A stretch of 64,000 bases of DNA from Unio delphinus (GCA_029339505.1 JAQISU010000119.1:3626001-3690000); one strand, 5' to 3'; shown: positions 1 through 14,105, counted from the first letter of the stretch. Notes: generated by a model not told the origin, from the letters alone. Program-made: numbers and translations.

Positions 1-759
1 ATTGTTTGACGTGGAAGACAATTTGAAATATTGTGTTTTATTGTAATGGCATATCTATATTTGATACACAAACAAGATAACCCATACAATAATAAAATAG
101 TCGATAATGGTATATAGCCTAAAGATTTCTGAAGTTGTATACAACATGTGGCTTGTGTAAAGTCCTCGTCACATGTTACGTATTTGTTTTAATTCAACTT
201 TGGTCAAACATTACACTTAGAAGAACAGAAAGCAAAGATATCCGTGTTCGAGATACCTGCAAGGAGACCAGAATGATATCGAATAATGTAAATATTTGCT
301 GAAATTAAAAGAAATATATTTCTTCTGAAACAAATTATGTTTTGATCTTGTACACATTTTACTTCAAAGACTAGGATAAGGCAAGGGTTTTGCGAAACAC
401 TTACTAATCTATAACGGTATGGATTCAACAAAATGTCAGTAATTCAACCCAAACATTCGATATTTAATGTTGCTAGTGTCGATATTGCAATACCTTAGTA
501 TGTGCTTGAAAATGAGCTTTACATTGTATTTGACTGAAGTTGGTATCAGTTGGAATTAATGACTTATATACATTCTTTCTAGAAAGGTCAGTGTGCATTT
601 TAATTGATGAATCGTACATAGTTTCCTCAACAATGTAAGCTGCAATAGATTCATTAGATTTATTCAGGTATGCAAATTTGTAGAAGTTTACAAAAATAAA
701 GCGTATCATTCGATAACCGCACTTTTGTCAGTCTTACATGTTACCAACAACATTCGAAG
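1..759. other. No gene recognised
   Basis: AT-rich sequence upstream of the polymerase relic. Two minus-strand open frames of 75 and 78 codons (204-431, 473-709) show no domain, no compositional bias and no similarity I recognise. I treat them as chance frames. Confidence 0.6.
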
Positions 760-3700
760 ATGCAAGGTTCACAGCAGAAAAGTACTTATGAGCTTCTAAG
801 ATTGTGCCCTACTTGTGAACAAGGCATACGTACCAGTAATGCAAAGTTTCACGTTTGTCGAGGGAAGAAAAGAATGTCACATTTCTCACCAAATCGTGGT
901 CTTGGAGCACAAATGTTTTATTCAAAAATACCAACCCCGACCAGAAAATACCCAGAAGAAAGGGAATTTTATCTTTTTTGATTTGGAATGCATGCAAGAG
1001 ACTGGTATTCACATTCCTAATTTCAGCGTGTCTCACCTTGCGTGCGAGAAGTAATCCAAGAGCCTATCTTTAGGTATTGCCCTCACTGCAGCAAGATTCC
1101 TGGAGGACGTGAAAAATCTTTCGAGGGTCAAACACGCTAGCCAGTTTTGCTCAATGGATCCTGAACCCCATCGACGAGACATGGAGTCCAGAAGACATCG
1201 AACGTTACGGAGATTTTTATTGCCATGCCACGGTAATGACTCACAATTTCCCCGGATACGATGGGCAATTTCTGCTCAGATACTATACGCAACAAAGTAC
1301 CGAACGTCTTCAAGTGACTTTGAACGGAGCCAAAATCATTTCTATGCAAGTAGGACAAGTACAGTTTAAGGATTCGATGTGTTACTTGGCCATATCTTTG
1401 AGTCGCATGCCTAAGACGTTTTGAATGACAGAAATGGCCAAAGATTATTTTCCACACTTTTACAATACCAAAGCCAATCAACATACCGTTTTACTCAATT
1501 TGCCTGAGGCTGACGACGACGAACCCGATAACATGCGCACCGAACAACGAGAAGCTTTCCGTGATTAGTACCAGATTCACGCCTCGGGTCACTTTGACTT
1601 TTAAGAAGAAATCTTAAAGTACTGTCGATCTGACCGGGACATTTTACCACATTGCTGTGGAAATTTTCGAGAAATATTCATAGAACACAGAGGGAAGGAT
1701 CCTTTGAAAGAAGCTTGTACCAACGCCAAAGCGTGTTCCTTATTGCACCGAAAACGCTTAATGCCTGAAAATAATCTAGCTGTCATCAGTCCTCAAGCGA
1801 CGAATTTTGTCAAACGTCAATACTCGATCAATGCCCTACGTTGGCTACATTACTTGTGCTACGAGGAAGACAAATGGATCCAACACGCTCGCAACGGATG
1901 AGACGAGAAGAAAATCGGAACGTATTTGGTGGATGGCTGGGACTTAAAAAACCCTCAGATCGTGTACGAATTTAGCGGATTTTTATTTCACGAAAACGCT
2001 TAATGCCTAAAAATACTCTAGTTGTCATCAGTCCTCAAGCGACTAATTTTGTCAAACGTCAATAATCGGTCAAGGCCCTACGTTGGCTACATTACTTGTG
2101 CGACAAGGAAGACAAAACGCTCGCAACGGAGGATGCTAAAAGACCATCGGAACGTATTCGGTGGATGGCTGGGACTTCGAAAACCCTCAGATCGTGTACG
2201 AGTCTAACGGATGTTTATTTCACGGATGTCCCATATTCTACCCTTAACCTGATACCAAACATCAGATTTTACAACGGACCATGGAATACTTGTACCAGAC
2301 AACTTGTCAGTTACGTTTGAAGTTAGAACAGTAAGGATACCAGGTAGTGGAAATGTGGGAACATGAATACGATGAGCGTTTGAAAACCGATCCCGAGTTT
2401 AAACGCATCGTAGAAAGTTACAAGTTGGTGGACCCCCTGAACCCCCGGGATAGTTTGTACGGAGGACGAGCGAATGCCACCTATTTGTTGTACCAAGTGG
2501 ACGAAGAAAAGGGAGAAGAAATCAGATACTTTGACGTGTGTTTGTTGTAACCTTACGTGTGCAAAATATTGTCACTTCCCGTAGGGCACCTCCAATTGTT
2601 GCCAGAACACATTGACCTGAACCACATTCGACAGTACGAAGGATTGATCAAGTGCACAGTCTTGCCTCCTACGGACTTGTACAATCCAATTTTACCTGAC
2701 CATTGACAAGGGAAACTGATGTTTCCTTTGTGTCGCACTTGTTCCGACACGTGCAACCAATACCAACCTTGTCAGCACACCCAGGAAGAACACGCCTTAA
2801 CAGGAATCTTGGTTAGCATGGAATTGATTAAAGCTCTGGACCTGGAGTACCAACTGTTAGAATAGTACGAAATTTACCACTTTCCCAAGACACAACTTTA
2901 CCGCAAAGGCGACGAGACACAGAAAGGTATTTTTGCAAACTACGTGGATGTCTTTCTAAAACTAAAACAAGAAGCTAGCGGCTATCATTCCTGATGTCAA
3001 ACTCCCCATGTCCAAAATAAATTCAAGGATAATAACTGGGAGCAGGAAGGCATCACTTTAGAACACATCTAGAAAAACGAAGGAAAGCGATCTTTTGCCA
3101 AAGTGACGTTAAATTGCTTGTGGGTTAAAATGGCATAACGACTGTCTTTACCCAAAACGGAGTATTTGCTCGAAAACCAAATACATCAAACACGTAGACG
3201 TCATTAGTGAGGTCCTGATCTTAGTCAATTACGAAGCAGAACTATACTTTTTGAAGCCGACAAATTTGGAAATGTCATCATTGCGGCTTACGTGACAGCC
3301 CATGCTCGCTTAAAATTGTACGAAGTGTTGGAACTGTTAGGAGATCGTGTGTTGTATTTTGACACGGACAGTTGCATCTACATTTACCGGCCGAACCAGT
3401 GTAACCCTGTCATCGAGGGAGGCCGTGTTGGAGCCTGGACAATTGAACATCCAGACGACAAGATTCTATTTTTTGCAAGTGGCCCACAAGGAGAAATGCA
3501 CACCGAATGTAAAGTGAAAGGATTGACTCTCAATTATCGCACCAGGCGAGTGGTGAACTTTGACCTGCTACAAGAAGCTTTACAGGCTGGACAGGATGAA
3601 ACGTTTAACTTGACCACCCACGAACCGCACAAGATTGTCCGTTTACCCACACACCAAATTGTTCGCCGACCTTTGGAAAAAGTCTATCAAATTGTGTACC

Positions 3701-3807
3701 AAGAAAGAGTACAACTTCGCAATCACTTCACTCTACCGTACGGTCACGTCAAGATTAGGTCAGCATATATAAAGGGACATTGTCCAAGACCAATAGTTCA
3801 TTTGTAA
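760..3807 (+). pseudogene. Decayed protein-primed family B DNA polymerase (Polinton/Maverick or adintovirus type)
   Basis: This is the relic of a replicative DNA polymerase of a large self-replicating DNA element or an endogenised virus. Fragments in all three forward frames follow family order. A Cys/His-containing N-terminal piece lies at 760-981. The exonuclease motif HNFPGYDGQFLLRY follows near 1239-1290. A stretch before polymerase motif A (2347-2550) ends in a degenerate FDV motif directly followed by a stop. The catalytic motif C, YFDTDS, lies at about 3355-3372 inside the longest open piece (3292-3807). This last piece also carries the CKVKG...LNY signature seen near the C-terminus of Polinton polymerases. 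Many stops and frameshifts rule out function. The total span of about 3 kb matches the usual length of about 1000 residues. No integrase, ATPase or capsid gene is visible next to it, so virus and transposon origin cannot be separated here. Confidence 0.85.
1749..2226 (+). repeat. 242-bp tandem duplication inside the polymerase relic
   Basis: The segment starting at 1749 is repeated from 1991 at a period of 242 bp, with roughly 85% identity by eye. Both copies encode the same stretch between the exonuclease and palm motifs, and each has its own stops and indels. The duplication probably arose after inactivation, or was itself inactivating. Confidence 0.85.
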
Positions 3808-3953
3808 CTACAACGACCAAGCGAAATAAGATAAATCCATTTAAACAGGCATAATTCAAATTTGGGAATTCTCAAGTGTAGTGCGATGCTAAACGTTGCG
3901 ATTGTAATGATGCCAGACATTGCGATTCAGCAGAACGTCGTGGGAATTTTTAT

Positions 3954-4329
3954 ATGACTACTACTCCAATATCTACCATGGAAAGTGATGCTGTGCGTAT
4001 TAAACGTGAGGGATGCTATAGCAGTGCCATATGTTATCGTGGACTCATAGGAATTTCACCGTACCTGCATAAAACTGAAGTGAGGAGAGTCGAATATTCG
4101 TTCCCTACGAGCTTGCCTGAATACTGTCACTTTAAAAGTCGATTCCAAATCTTCAAAGATAAATGGCCAAAATATCTGCCTGGACCAACTCCTAAAGAAT
4201 TATTCAGAGAGGATATTTCTACTTGGGCGAAGGGGATAAAGTCATGTGTTTCAGTTGTGGTGTGTCCATTTACGAGTGGGAACAGAAAGATTCCGCTTAC
4301 CTGGAATATGCTCCTACCTTTAGTTTAAT
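3954..4329 (+). pseudogene. Broken BIR-domain (inhibitor of apoptosis) gene
   Basis: BIR domains are zinc-binding modules of IAP proteins that block caspases or act in E3 ligases. Large DNA viruses and some mobile elements carry captured copies. The first frame (3954-4200) holds the N-terminal half, with the conserved Arg-Phe...Trp-Pro core (FKSRFQIFKDKWPKYLP). A frameshift near 4200-4215 moves the second half to another frame, where the glycine-rich turn, the CxxC pair and the following Trp...Asp positions are found up to a stop at about 4326. The His and last Cys zinc ligands are not seen where expected, so the site would be incomplete even without the frameshift. No RING domain follows. 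The gene lies 150 bp downstream of the polymerase relic on the same strand, which suggests it was cargo of the same element. Confidence 0.7.
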
Positions 4330-4960
4330 AAACCAGTTTGGGTTGGGGACAAACCTAGATCAATATATAAACCCTCTCTAAAACATAATATTAATGGATT
4401 GCCACACGAATTTCAAGAGAAAATCTTCAAGGACGTTTGGCAGGGCCTTGCTACCGCAAAATTTCAATGGGCTACTGTAGAACTTTTGTGTCGTGAAATT
4501 CAAAAAAGGAAAGTGACAAAAATCAATCAGCATGTCAGATTTCTCTGGATCAAGTCTTCCTTCCACAGATTCGAATTTAGTTCATTTACATTTGAAGATG
4601 TTTGATCTTTCTTCACCGTTTTCCTGAACGGCAGTCGAACGAAATTACACGTTATATTAAATACTTTCGCTTTTGAAGGAGAAGATTTTTAATCTTTCTG
4701 TGCAGAATAAACCCGTATGGTCTTCGACATAAGAAAGTATAAAATGGAACGACCATGCCACAACCGTTATCACCGGTGATCAAACAGATTCCGTGGAATG
4801 ATATCAATGAGAATATTCACACGGTGAAGGATTACGAGCACTTATTACAAGAACTGTATCCCATGAATGGGGGTCGACGTGTAGTGTGTGTTTTAGTGAC
4901 TTTCCTTCTGGTATTTAGTTTACCTGTTGATTCCTTGTGGACACTTTACGAACACTGACT
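4330..4960 (+). other. Tail of the polymerase/BIR element: short open frames of unknown nature
   Basis: Two plus-strand frames (4399-4605, 68 codons; 4755-4958, 67 codons) share strand and base composition with the polymerase and BIR relics, and may be fragments of further element genes. Neither shows a motif I recognise. The second ends in a hydrophobic stretch (VVCVLVTFLLVFSLPV) that could be a membrane segment. Confidence 0.3.
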
Positions 4961-7533
4961 ACAAAAAAACAGTATGTTGACTCCTTTAAATGTCCACTAG
5001 AGACTCATTCTGTAAAAAGCCATAAGCTTTTAACTGGATTAACTAAATTAAATAAATCAGTGAAACAATGTTTTTTTTAAATATTAAAATCAACAAATAC
5101 ATTTTTGTCTGTGTTACAAAGTGAAAATACTAAAGGAATGTCTTTACAAATGGTCATAAACAGTTTTAATACAGGTCATAAATTATAATGTTCTATTGTA
5201 TTCCAGTATTGAATCTATTGATGTATCAGCAATCTTAAATGAGCTGTATTGAGAGTTGCCGTGTTCGCAATTATTATTTATCCAGAATGTTTTTGCAACG
5301 AATTCAGAATGAATATAAAATTATTTATTTTCTACAAAATATCAATGAGCGATTTCTAATTGAAAAGACTTATTTTAAATGATTTTGTTCCCAACTTGTA
5401 TCTGAACACAACAATAGATAACTGTGCAGACTGAACTTAGAGGAGGCCGTTTGATGACAGCAACCCTGTATAAAATGCTTAAAAACTAACTAAGAAGATA
5501 AATAATCAAATTTTCATCAATGAGTCTTTCTTCCCATCCTTTTCTAAATGATTGTTCAGGCGTCGTTGTTGATAATGAAATCATCGATGCAACATACAAA
5601 ACTAACATTGCATCTCATTTTATATTGATAACGTCACTCTGAGAGAATTGATGCCAAAATTTCCTTAGCCCTTTCCATCAAAGGAATATTCGCCAAAGTC
5701 CTAGATGGTCAGCTTTGTTGACATGCTCTGCATTTCCGATTGCATAAATGCAGTAATCAATTCTTGGTAATGTATCTGTTTTTGTCACTGTTCACATTTG
5801 TGTAGTGTGTGAACATGCATAATACATTATATTATTTTTGTGGTATAAGTATCCATGGTGAACTCCAATTACTTTTACTTCGTTAAATGAAATCATTTTT
5901 CTGCAAAATACTGAAATTCTCTTTTCACACATTCCTCTTTGAGAGGGTTCATTCAGTATGGATATTGGGTCGGAGGTGCGAAATCAAGAATTTCAAGGTC
6001 ATGGAAGATTGTATTTGTTTTGTAGGAACTTATGAAAAACGATTGCTCATATTTAAGTAGAATCTAATTTGGTTCATCTTTTTCTTATACCTGCATATTT
6101 ATTGATCCATATTATTGGTAATTTAAGAAATCGGAAGATTGTTTTCTCCAAATACACTACGATCTGTTTGAATGCCTTCCCTTCAATCCTCAATGTGTTT
6201 GACAGTAACAATAAAATTAAATTGATTACATTATTAGCATAGCTTTCTCTCATAACATACTCCTGTAACGTATCTAAAAAGGCAAATTTATTTTTGTGTT
6301 AATTTCTCAGGCGTATTGATGATGCTATTTAAATACTCTACTTTTGTTTCAACTGTTTAATGACCATAATACTTAAAAGGAAAAGGATTTTGTGTTATGA
6401 GCATTAAAGTCTTAACTTATCACCAGCCTGAAAACTCATTTCCTTGTATGTGTATCATACCGTAATTTTAAAGTATTTTGTATTATGAGCATTAGAATCT
6501 TAACTTATCATCAACCTGAAAACTCATTTCCTAGTATTTGTCATACAGTAATTTAGTATGTCACTTAGTAGAGTGCAAAATTAGTTCTTGCAACCTGAAC
6601 TGATAACTTGAATTTATAATGGAAACATAATCAAGATCATTCTTCCAGTATCTTCAGTTGTGTTAACATGGTGGAATGGATGGGGATACTTACTTAATAT
6701 AAGTTATATGCAATTGGTGCTTAAAATGTTTCAGGTAACTGTTTATCCTGTACAGTACATGAACTGAAGTGTACTTGGGTGTATTTTTGAAGGCTTAAAA
6801 CCTAAAAGAATATTACTATTTTGAATGGACTTCCAACTTTGTATTTGTAAACTGTCTTTTCAAGCTCTATATTCTGAATAATTTCTTGGCTTTGATGAAG
6901 GAATTTCAAATGTTCTTTTTCAAATGTGCCATGGAGAGCTGAGATTGATTTTGAGTCAGATAAGTTATTTATATATGTGATGAACTTGATAAAAAGACAA
7001 TGGCGTCCTCCGTATAAACATAAAAAAGTTGAAACATTGAATTCCTCATTTTAATGAGTAATTAATTAAGACACTGTATTTATTACTATGTAGAAAATGA
7101 TACAATATATTCTGGAGTATCTTGCTATGATTAATATAACAATATACATAGATGTCCTCACTATGATCAGAAATTAATAACACTGTAATCCCCACTATAA
7201 TGTGTATTTATTTAAAACACTGGAGTCCCCACTATGACGAAAATGATACAAAATACACTACAGTTCTCGCAATGATAAACATGATAAGAACACGGAATAC
7301 GGATACTGAACCACCTCCCATGTGTATAACCCTTTAATGCATATATCCGTTAAGTAGGGGCAGATCCAATCAAGAGATACAATCAAATTCAGATTTCTGC
7401 AGCAAAAAATATGCACTCTACTTCATAGGTCATACTACAAATTATCGAGGTGCATACATAGACCGATTGTAATTGGTAAGGGTACACCCTTTAAGGCAAA
7501 CTCTGAGTCTCAAGGTATCCATAAGTATCATGG
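4961..7533. other. AT-rich non-coding DNA
   Basis: No open frame of note on either strand. The region holds an 88-bp tandem duplication (6385-6560). At about 7060-7290 there are degenerate repeats of a roughly 57-bp unit with the core ACTATGA...GATACAA. Otherwise I see nothing. Confidence 0.6.
6385..6560. repeat. 88-bp tandem duplication, two copies
   Basis: The phrase TGTGTTATGAGCATTA at 6391 recurs as TGTATTATGAGCATTA at 6479. The flanking text, including CCTGAAAACTCATTTCC, is repeated too. Confidence 0.8.
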
Positions 7534-8310
7534 ACATAGTCTAGATATTAGAGAACCTAGACAGTATATTACCAAACAATAGACATAGTTTAGATGTTAG
7601 ACTACTTGGACAGTATATTACAAAACACCAGACATAGTCTAGATATTAGCGTACCTGGACAATATATTACAAAACAATGGACATATTCTAGATATTAGAG
7701 TACCTATACAGTATATTACAAAACACCAGACATAGTCAAGATATTAGAGTACCTAGACAATATATTACAAAACAATAGACATAGTCAAGATACTAGAATA
7801 CTTGGACAGTATATTACAAAACAATATACATAGTCTAGATATTATACTACTTGGACAATATATTACACAACACTAGATATATTCTATATATTAACTACTT
7901 GCATAATATATTGCAAAACATCATAGTCTACATATTAGACGATTAGGACTATTATTGCAAAACACCTGACATAGTCTAGATATTAGACGATTAGGATTAT
8001 TATTGCAAAACACCTGACATAGTCTAGATATTAGACTACTTGGACAATGTATTACAAAACACCATACATAGTCTAGATATTAGACTACATGGACACTATA
8101 TTAGAAAACATCATATATAGTCTATATATTAACTACTTGGATAATATATGACAAAACAACAGACATAGTCTAGACTTTAGACTACGTGGACAATATATTA
8201 CAAAACACCAGACATTGTCTAGATATTAAACTACTTGGACAATATATTAAAAACACATGATGTAGTCTAGATATTTGATTACGTGAACAATATATCACAA
8301 AACACAGTAA
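7534..8310. repeat. 49-bp minisatellite, about 16 copies
   Basis: ACATAGTCTAGATATTAG recurs at 7534, 7583, 7632, 7681 and 7730, exactly 49 bp apart, and continues with more drift and small indels to about 8310. Each unit also contains a GGACAATATATTACAAAACA phrase. There is no open frame through the array, and units are joined without unique spacers, so this is a plain tandem repeat. Confidence 0.95.
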
Positions 8311-9519
<1,209 letters not shown>

Positions 9520-9521
<2 letters not shown>

Positions 9522-10244
9522 TGCAGCAACAACAGCAAGAACCATTCAGATTGTATGTGGACTGTCGAGTCAACACGAAAGAGTTCTCCTCTTTTCGAAT
9601 AGGCGGATCATATCTTGTTGGAAGGCCTGCGACTAGACGGGGACGAGGTCTTGAAAGATAAAATATTGTCCTAGCTCCTCGTCGACAAGAAATACTAATT
9701 CAATTGCCAAACATTGTATGTATTTGTGAAACAAAATAGAAGTGTGTCTATTATCACTTCATTTGTTTTAGTTTCTTAGAAGTGTGTGTATAAGCTCTTC
9801 CTTTCAAAAGCTTGTGAAATAGTATATATGTGTTCGTGCTTGTTATTATTGTTTGTAGATAAAAAGTTAGTGAGTATTTATTTTAGGTCCGTGCGTTTTC
9901 TGGGTTATTATGTCAAACTGTTTGAGATTTGGTATCTGGGGATATTCTCACGTCCGCGCTAATAGCATAGAAAAAGAAATTATTGTTAGTAGGGCTTCAT
10001 AGTCAGCGGATAGCAGAGCAGTGAGCAACGTGTAAACATTGAGGAATTTATGCCAGCGAGGGTAATTATACCACAACAGGCCATGAGTGCATTAATGGGC
10101 GTAGGGCTTAAAATTGCAACAGGCTGGAGCCTAATAATCTTAAGTATAGAAAAAATAGGGATAGAAAATAACGGCGGCAGCAGGAAACCGAACCTGACTA
10201 CATCATCCCACCCCCACCATCAAGAGTCAGTGAGGAACCTGCCC
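9520..10244. other. No gene recognised
   Basis: Moderately AT-rich, no significant open frame. GC content rises towards 10240, where the proline-rich frame begins. Confidence 0.4.
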
Positions 10245-10590
10245 CGTCCCACCTAACCAGGCGGACACTGTACAGGGAGATGTACTTAACTCCCTCACTG
10301 ATAGGGTAGCGACGCTATCAGATCAAATCCAGGCAATCTTCACGGCAACGACGGAGGATGTGGCCTCGTCACCGATACTAATAGAGCCGGAACGGTCACC
10401 ACCACCACCATCAACACCACCCCGACCACAACAGGGAACAGAGATAAAGGGGCAGATTAAGACAAGTACGACTAGCCCAACCCAGACACCAAATGTGGCC
10501 ATGAATTTGGACAAAACGTTGGAAGGTTCCTCGCCTCAGGAAGACTCGTGGTTCTCGTCGGCCAAACCAGTACGAATAGCAGCAAAATAG
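10245..10590 (+). pseudogene. Proline/threonine-rich open frame, possibly retroelement-derived
   Basis: A GC-rich frame of about 115 codons without an initiator Met runs to a stop at 10588. It begins with a predicted amphipathic stretch (LNSLTDRVATLSDQIQAI) and continues into a Pro/Ser/Thr-rich segment (SPPPPSTPPRPQQ). The composition differs sharply from the AT-rich surroundings. This architecture recalls the disordered N-terminal part of retroelement Gag or ORF1 proteins, but no zinc knuckle or protease is visible. The assignment is only a suggestion. Confidence 0.3.
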
Positions 10591-10959
10591 ATAGAATAAA
10601 TCATGGGAAAACTTTGCAGTGACCTGGGCCTCACTGCGCGTTTGAAGGACAAGAGAACAGCATACAGTTTTATCTCTGCAGTAACTCACATCAGTTTTGG
10701 TCGCTCCAGACCTCACCGCCCAGAAATCAACAATGAAATTTTGCTCTGAAAATCTTGCCCAGGCACTACTATGAGATTTTTTAGAACTGACCCCGCCCTC
10801 ATCTGTTCGACGTAGCCCAGTACATATCCTCCCTCCATGGAATTTATTTCCCACGAGTATCCAGGGAGGAAGAGAGAACGGCTGATTTATCTTCTGCCCC
10901 TCTGACGTACAGCCCTTCTAAGGGCTCTCATTGCCATATCTTTTAACTAGCTCTCATTT

Positions 10960-11640
10960 GGTACGAGAACTCTATTCGAACAAGCTCTTTTGAGAAATCT
11001 GACACGATCATTTCGAAACACCGCCTCAAAATGTACAATGTAGTCTAACCTAACAGTGACTCATCTATAATATGTCGCTTAGACATTTAATACAAAACTT
11101 GTTAGGGACTAATAATATGTACACTATGTAATAGAAATATTGGTATGTTAATTCTACAACTTATTGAATTTGACTTAATTTCAAAGGTGGCTGACACAAT
11201 ATTGTTTTTTTTTTGTCCATTGATATAATTATTAGCTATGGCGTTCCAGGGCGTAAACGACATCCATCTACGACGTCGGCTGGCCGACCTCCGGGACCTT
11301 TACCTCCTTTTCCACGTCCAGAGTCCATCAACATAGCAATATGAGAAAACTATTTATTTCTCGCTATTATTAGGTGCCGTTGCACCCCTGTTATCTCCTT
11401 CCTGATTGGTTGATAGGGTTGAGTGCGTGTTGGTTCTATTACCACTCACCTGAAGGTTTTTCATTTGTGTCGATAGTCCCTGCTTAATGACTCGACACGA
11501 CGACCAAATTAAATAGCATACTTTTTTATGCAGTAAAACCCACAATTCCTTCCCCCGAGAATAATTAGTCATCCTTGATGACATTAAACAGTGTTACATG
11601 TACTTTGCGTACGAAACACTTTAATTCAAAATTCGTTCGT
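10960..11640. repeat. Dispersed repeat family, copy A
   Basis: About 680 bp. Landmark phrases include GAGAACTCTATTCG (about 10968), CCTTTTCCACG (about 11311), GATAGGGTTGAGTGCGTG (about 11412) and GTACGAAACACTTTAAT (about 11609). The same phrases, in the same order, recur in copies B to E. The family is unclassified: no terminal repeats or coding capacity could be defined. Confidence 0.75.
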
Positions 11641-11929
11641 TTGTTTGTAGCAGGGCTCCATTCAGGCAGTGAACATCAATCAGGAAACACCGGTCTTCGA
11701 TGGGAGACGCAGCAAACGAACTGCAGTAGAATAGAAGCCATGAGGACTGCATAACAAACAATAATTGCAGCCATAAGCAAATACTGTGACTCGTCAAATG
11801 ATAGAGAACCGGCCTGCTGATAGGAACCGTAGCTGTAATGAACTCCCTGGAGGAAACAACTTCAATGCATGCTGGACGGAATGATAAATGGCTGCCCGAA
11901 GAAAATGGACGTGCGGGACTCTTTCTTTC

Positions 11930-12300
11930 TTTTCCGCGACCAGTACCCCTCAACATAGCGATATGAGAAAACTATTTTTCTCTCGCTATTAGTACATTTG
12001 CACCTCTGCATAACTTCTTCAGATTGGTTGATATTGTTGAGTGCGTGTTGGTACTATTCCCACTCACCTGAAAGCCTTTCATTCATGTCGATAGTCCCTT
12101 TTTTAGGGACTCGACGTGAAGATCTAATTAAATAGCATACTTTGTATGCATTAACGCCCGTGGGGATGTAGCACTATTCCTTCCTCACGGGATTAATTAA
12201 AAAGCCAGCGTTGCTGGCATTAAACAGTGTTACATATACCTCGGTACGAAACACTTTAATCCAAACTTCTTTCGTTCGTAGTGGGGTTAGTTCATTATTA
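11930..12300. repeat. Dispersed repeat family, copy B
   Basis: Shares with copy A the CGATATGAGAAAACTATTT, TTGAGTGCGTGTTGG, CTCGACG, GTGTTACAT and GTACGAAACACTTTAAT landmarks, and the following CATTCAGGCAGTGAAC phrase. It lacks the 5' third of copy A. Confidence 0.75.
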
Positions 12301-12799
12301 TGATCATTCAGGCAGTGAACTCGAAGCAGACAGGACTGGACTACAGTGGACTACGGTGGCCAGGCTAACAGCAGATACATTTTACCATGAGTATTATATA
12401 TCAAATAAGAAGAATGCAGTAAGGTACATGGAGTAGTGTACAGGAATACAACTGCGGGGCCAAGCTATTAAAGAACCAGTTTGCAGTAATATTCTCCATG
12501 AAGACCTGGACAAAGTAAAATGGCGGTTGCCACATGGAAACAAGATGGATGTCTCCGCACAAGGTTTTGCAAAAGATTTGACTTCACTAGCGGCGAAGAC
12601 TGAAATGGAAGGACATTGTGGATTAAATACTTTTTGGCCTGAAACACTTCAGGGACTCAGGAGAAACAACTAAATGCAGAAGGAAGACTACCAGCGACAT
12701 GAGGGTCTCTGGATCTGCTAAGCAATAGCAGCCCGAGAAAGACTAGAGTGAATGATTTTAAATTTGCTATTAATTTGCTTGAATAATAGGGTTCTAATT
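12301..12799. other. No gene recognised
   Basis: Unique-looking sequence between repeat copies B and C. A 71-codon minus frame (12657-12872) has no motif. Confidence 0.4.
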
Positions 12800-13500
12800 T
12801 AATCACGAGAACCCTCTTTGAATGGTCTCTTTTACGAAACCAGACTTGATCAATTTTGAAAACAAGGCTCAAAAAATAATCTTTATTACCAAACAGTGAC
12901 TACACTTTTATATGTCGCAAATACATATTAGTTAACAAAACTGTTAGCGACTTACAATATGCACACATTGTACTTGAACATTGTTATAGTTAGAACGATA
13001 AAGAAAATTGTACGACTTTAATATTTGATTTAATTGCACAGGTGGCTTACACATTATTGCTATTTTGTTCTGTCCATAAGTAAAACTGAACTTGATTTGA
13101 AATAAGTATGGCTAGGGTGTTTCAAGGCTGACATCATCCATGGGCTGGCTTTTTGACACTTTTACCTTTTTTTCCGTGACCAGAACCCTCACCATAACGA
13201 TTTGTTAAAACTATTTTTAACTCGTCATTATTTGGTGCTATTGCTACTCTACTACCTTCACGCTGATTGGCTGATAGGGTTGTATGTGTTAGGTCAATTC
13301 AACTCACCCAGGGTCTTACATTCATGTTGATAGTCTCTCAATAAGGGCGCGACATGACCACCAAATAAAATAGCACGATGTGTGTGCATAAAAGCCCGTG
13401 GGGATGCGGCACCATTCATTACTCCATGTGATTAATTAAAGAACTGCCATTTGGCGGATAAATCAGTTCAAAATGACCCTTCGTGGCCAATGCACTATCA
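12800..13500. repeat. Dispersed repeat family, copy C
   Basis: Contains the 5' landmark GAGAACCCTC (about 12804), the middle landmark CTGATTGGCTGATAGGGTTG (about 13262) and a 3' AAAGCCCGTGGGGATG phrase. Its 12940-13100 part also matches the reverse complement of 63470-63610, the outermost match between the two inverted arms. Confidence 0.7.
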
Positions 13501-13844
13501 TTCAATTATCGATCTAGTCTGGCTACCCATCACTGTCGCAGCAGCTAATGGAAGATAAGCAACATAACTGCAAAATTAGTCGAAATACAAATGCACCTCG
13601 AGCATGCTAGGCGTCTCCTGAACGTGTTGTCGATTGATACTATCGCCGAATAGGAGGTAATAAATACGAAAGAAAAGGATGGAAAGTGAAGGTCAATTTT
13701 ACCTCACCACATGCTGTGCTCGGTACAGGGTGAAACCTGAGATGTAGACACTTCCACAACCTGACACTGTACGACAGTCACATCCACATCCACAGCAACA
13801 AATATCTGTACAGCAACCACAATTTCATGCATGGTTGTCGTATA
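13501..13844. other. No gene recognised
   Basis: Unique sequence between repeat copies C and D. It appears to interrupt the outer end of the left inverted arm, since the right arm has no counterpart. Confidence 0.35.
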
Positions 13845-14105
13845 GAATAAAACATAGGGCCTGGCTTGCCTAGTTTTGTTCCTTCCTTGCCACCACACTG
13901 GAAGCTCCAAATGGCAGAGATGCGAAACACGTAGTAGTTACCGGGTTGGCTGTTAGGGTAGAGTGTGTGATGCGACTATTCCCACTCACCCATGTTTTTA
14001 CATTCAGGTCGATATGACTTAATAGTACTTCCGACCTGACGACCAAATTAAATAGTACTCCTTAGAGTACTTTAACGCCTGGGGGATGTAGCACCGTTGT
14101 TTAGG
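13845..14105. repeat. Dispersed repeat family, copy D, at outer end of left arm
   Basis: Carries GTTAGGGTAGAGTGTGTG, the inner CATTCAGGTCGATATGACTT landmark and CCTGGGGGATGTAGCACC. Its reverse complement is copy E at 63140-63420. Confidence 0.7.

Noticed and set aside
7534..8310. Regular 49-bp repeat resembling a CRISPR array
   Set aside because: Units are contiguous without unique spacers, and the genome is an animal.
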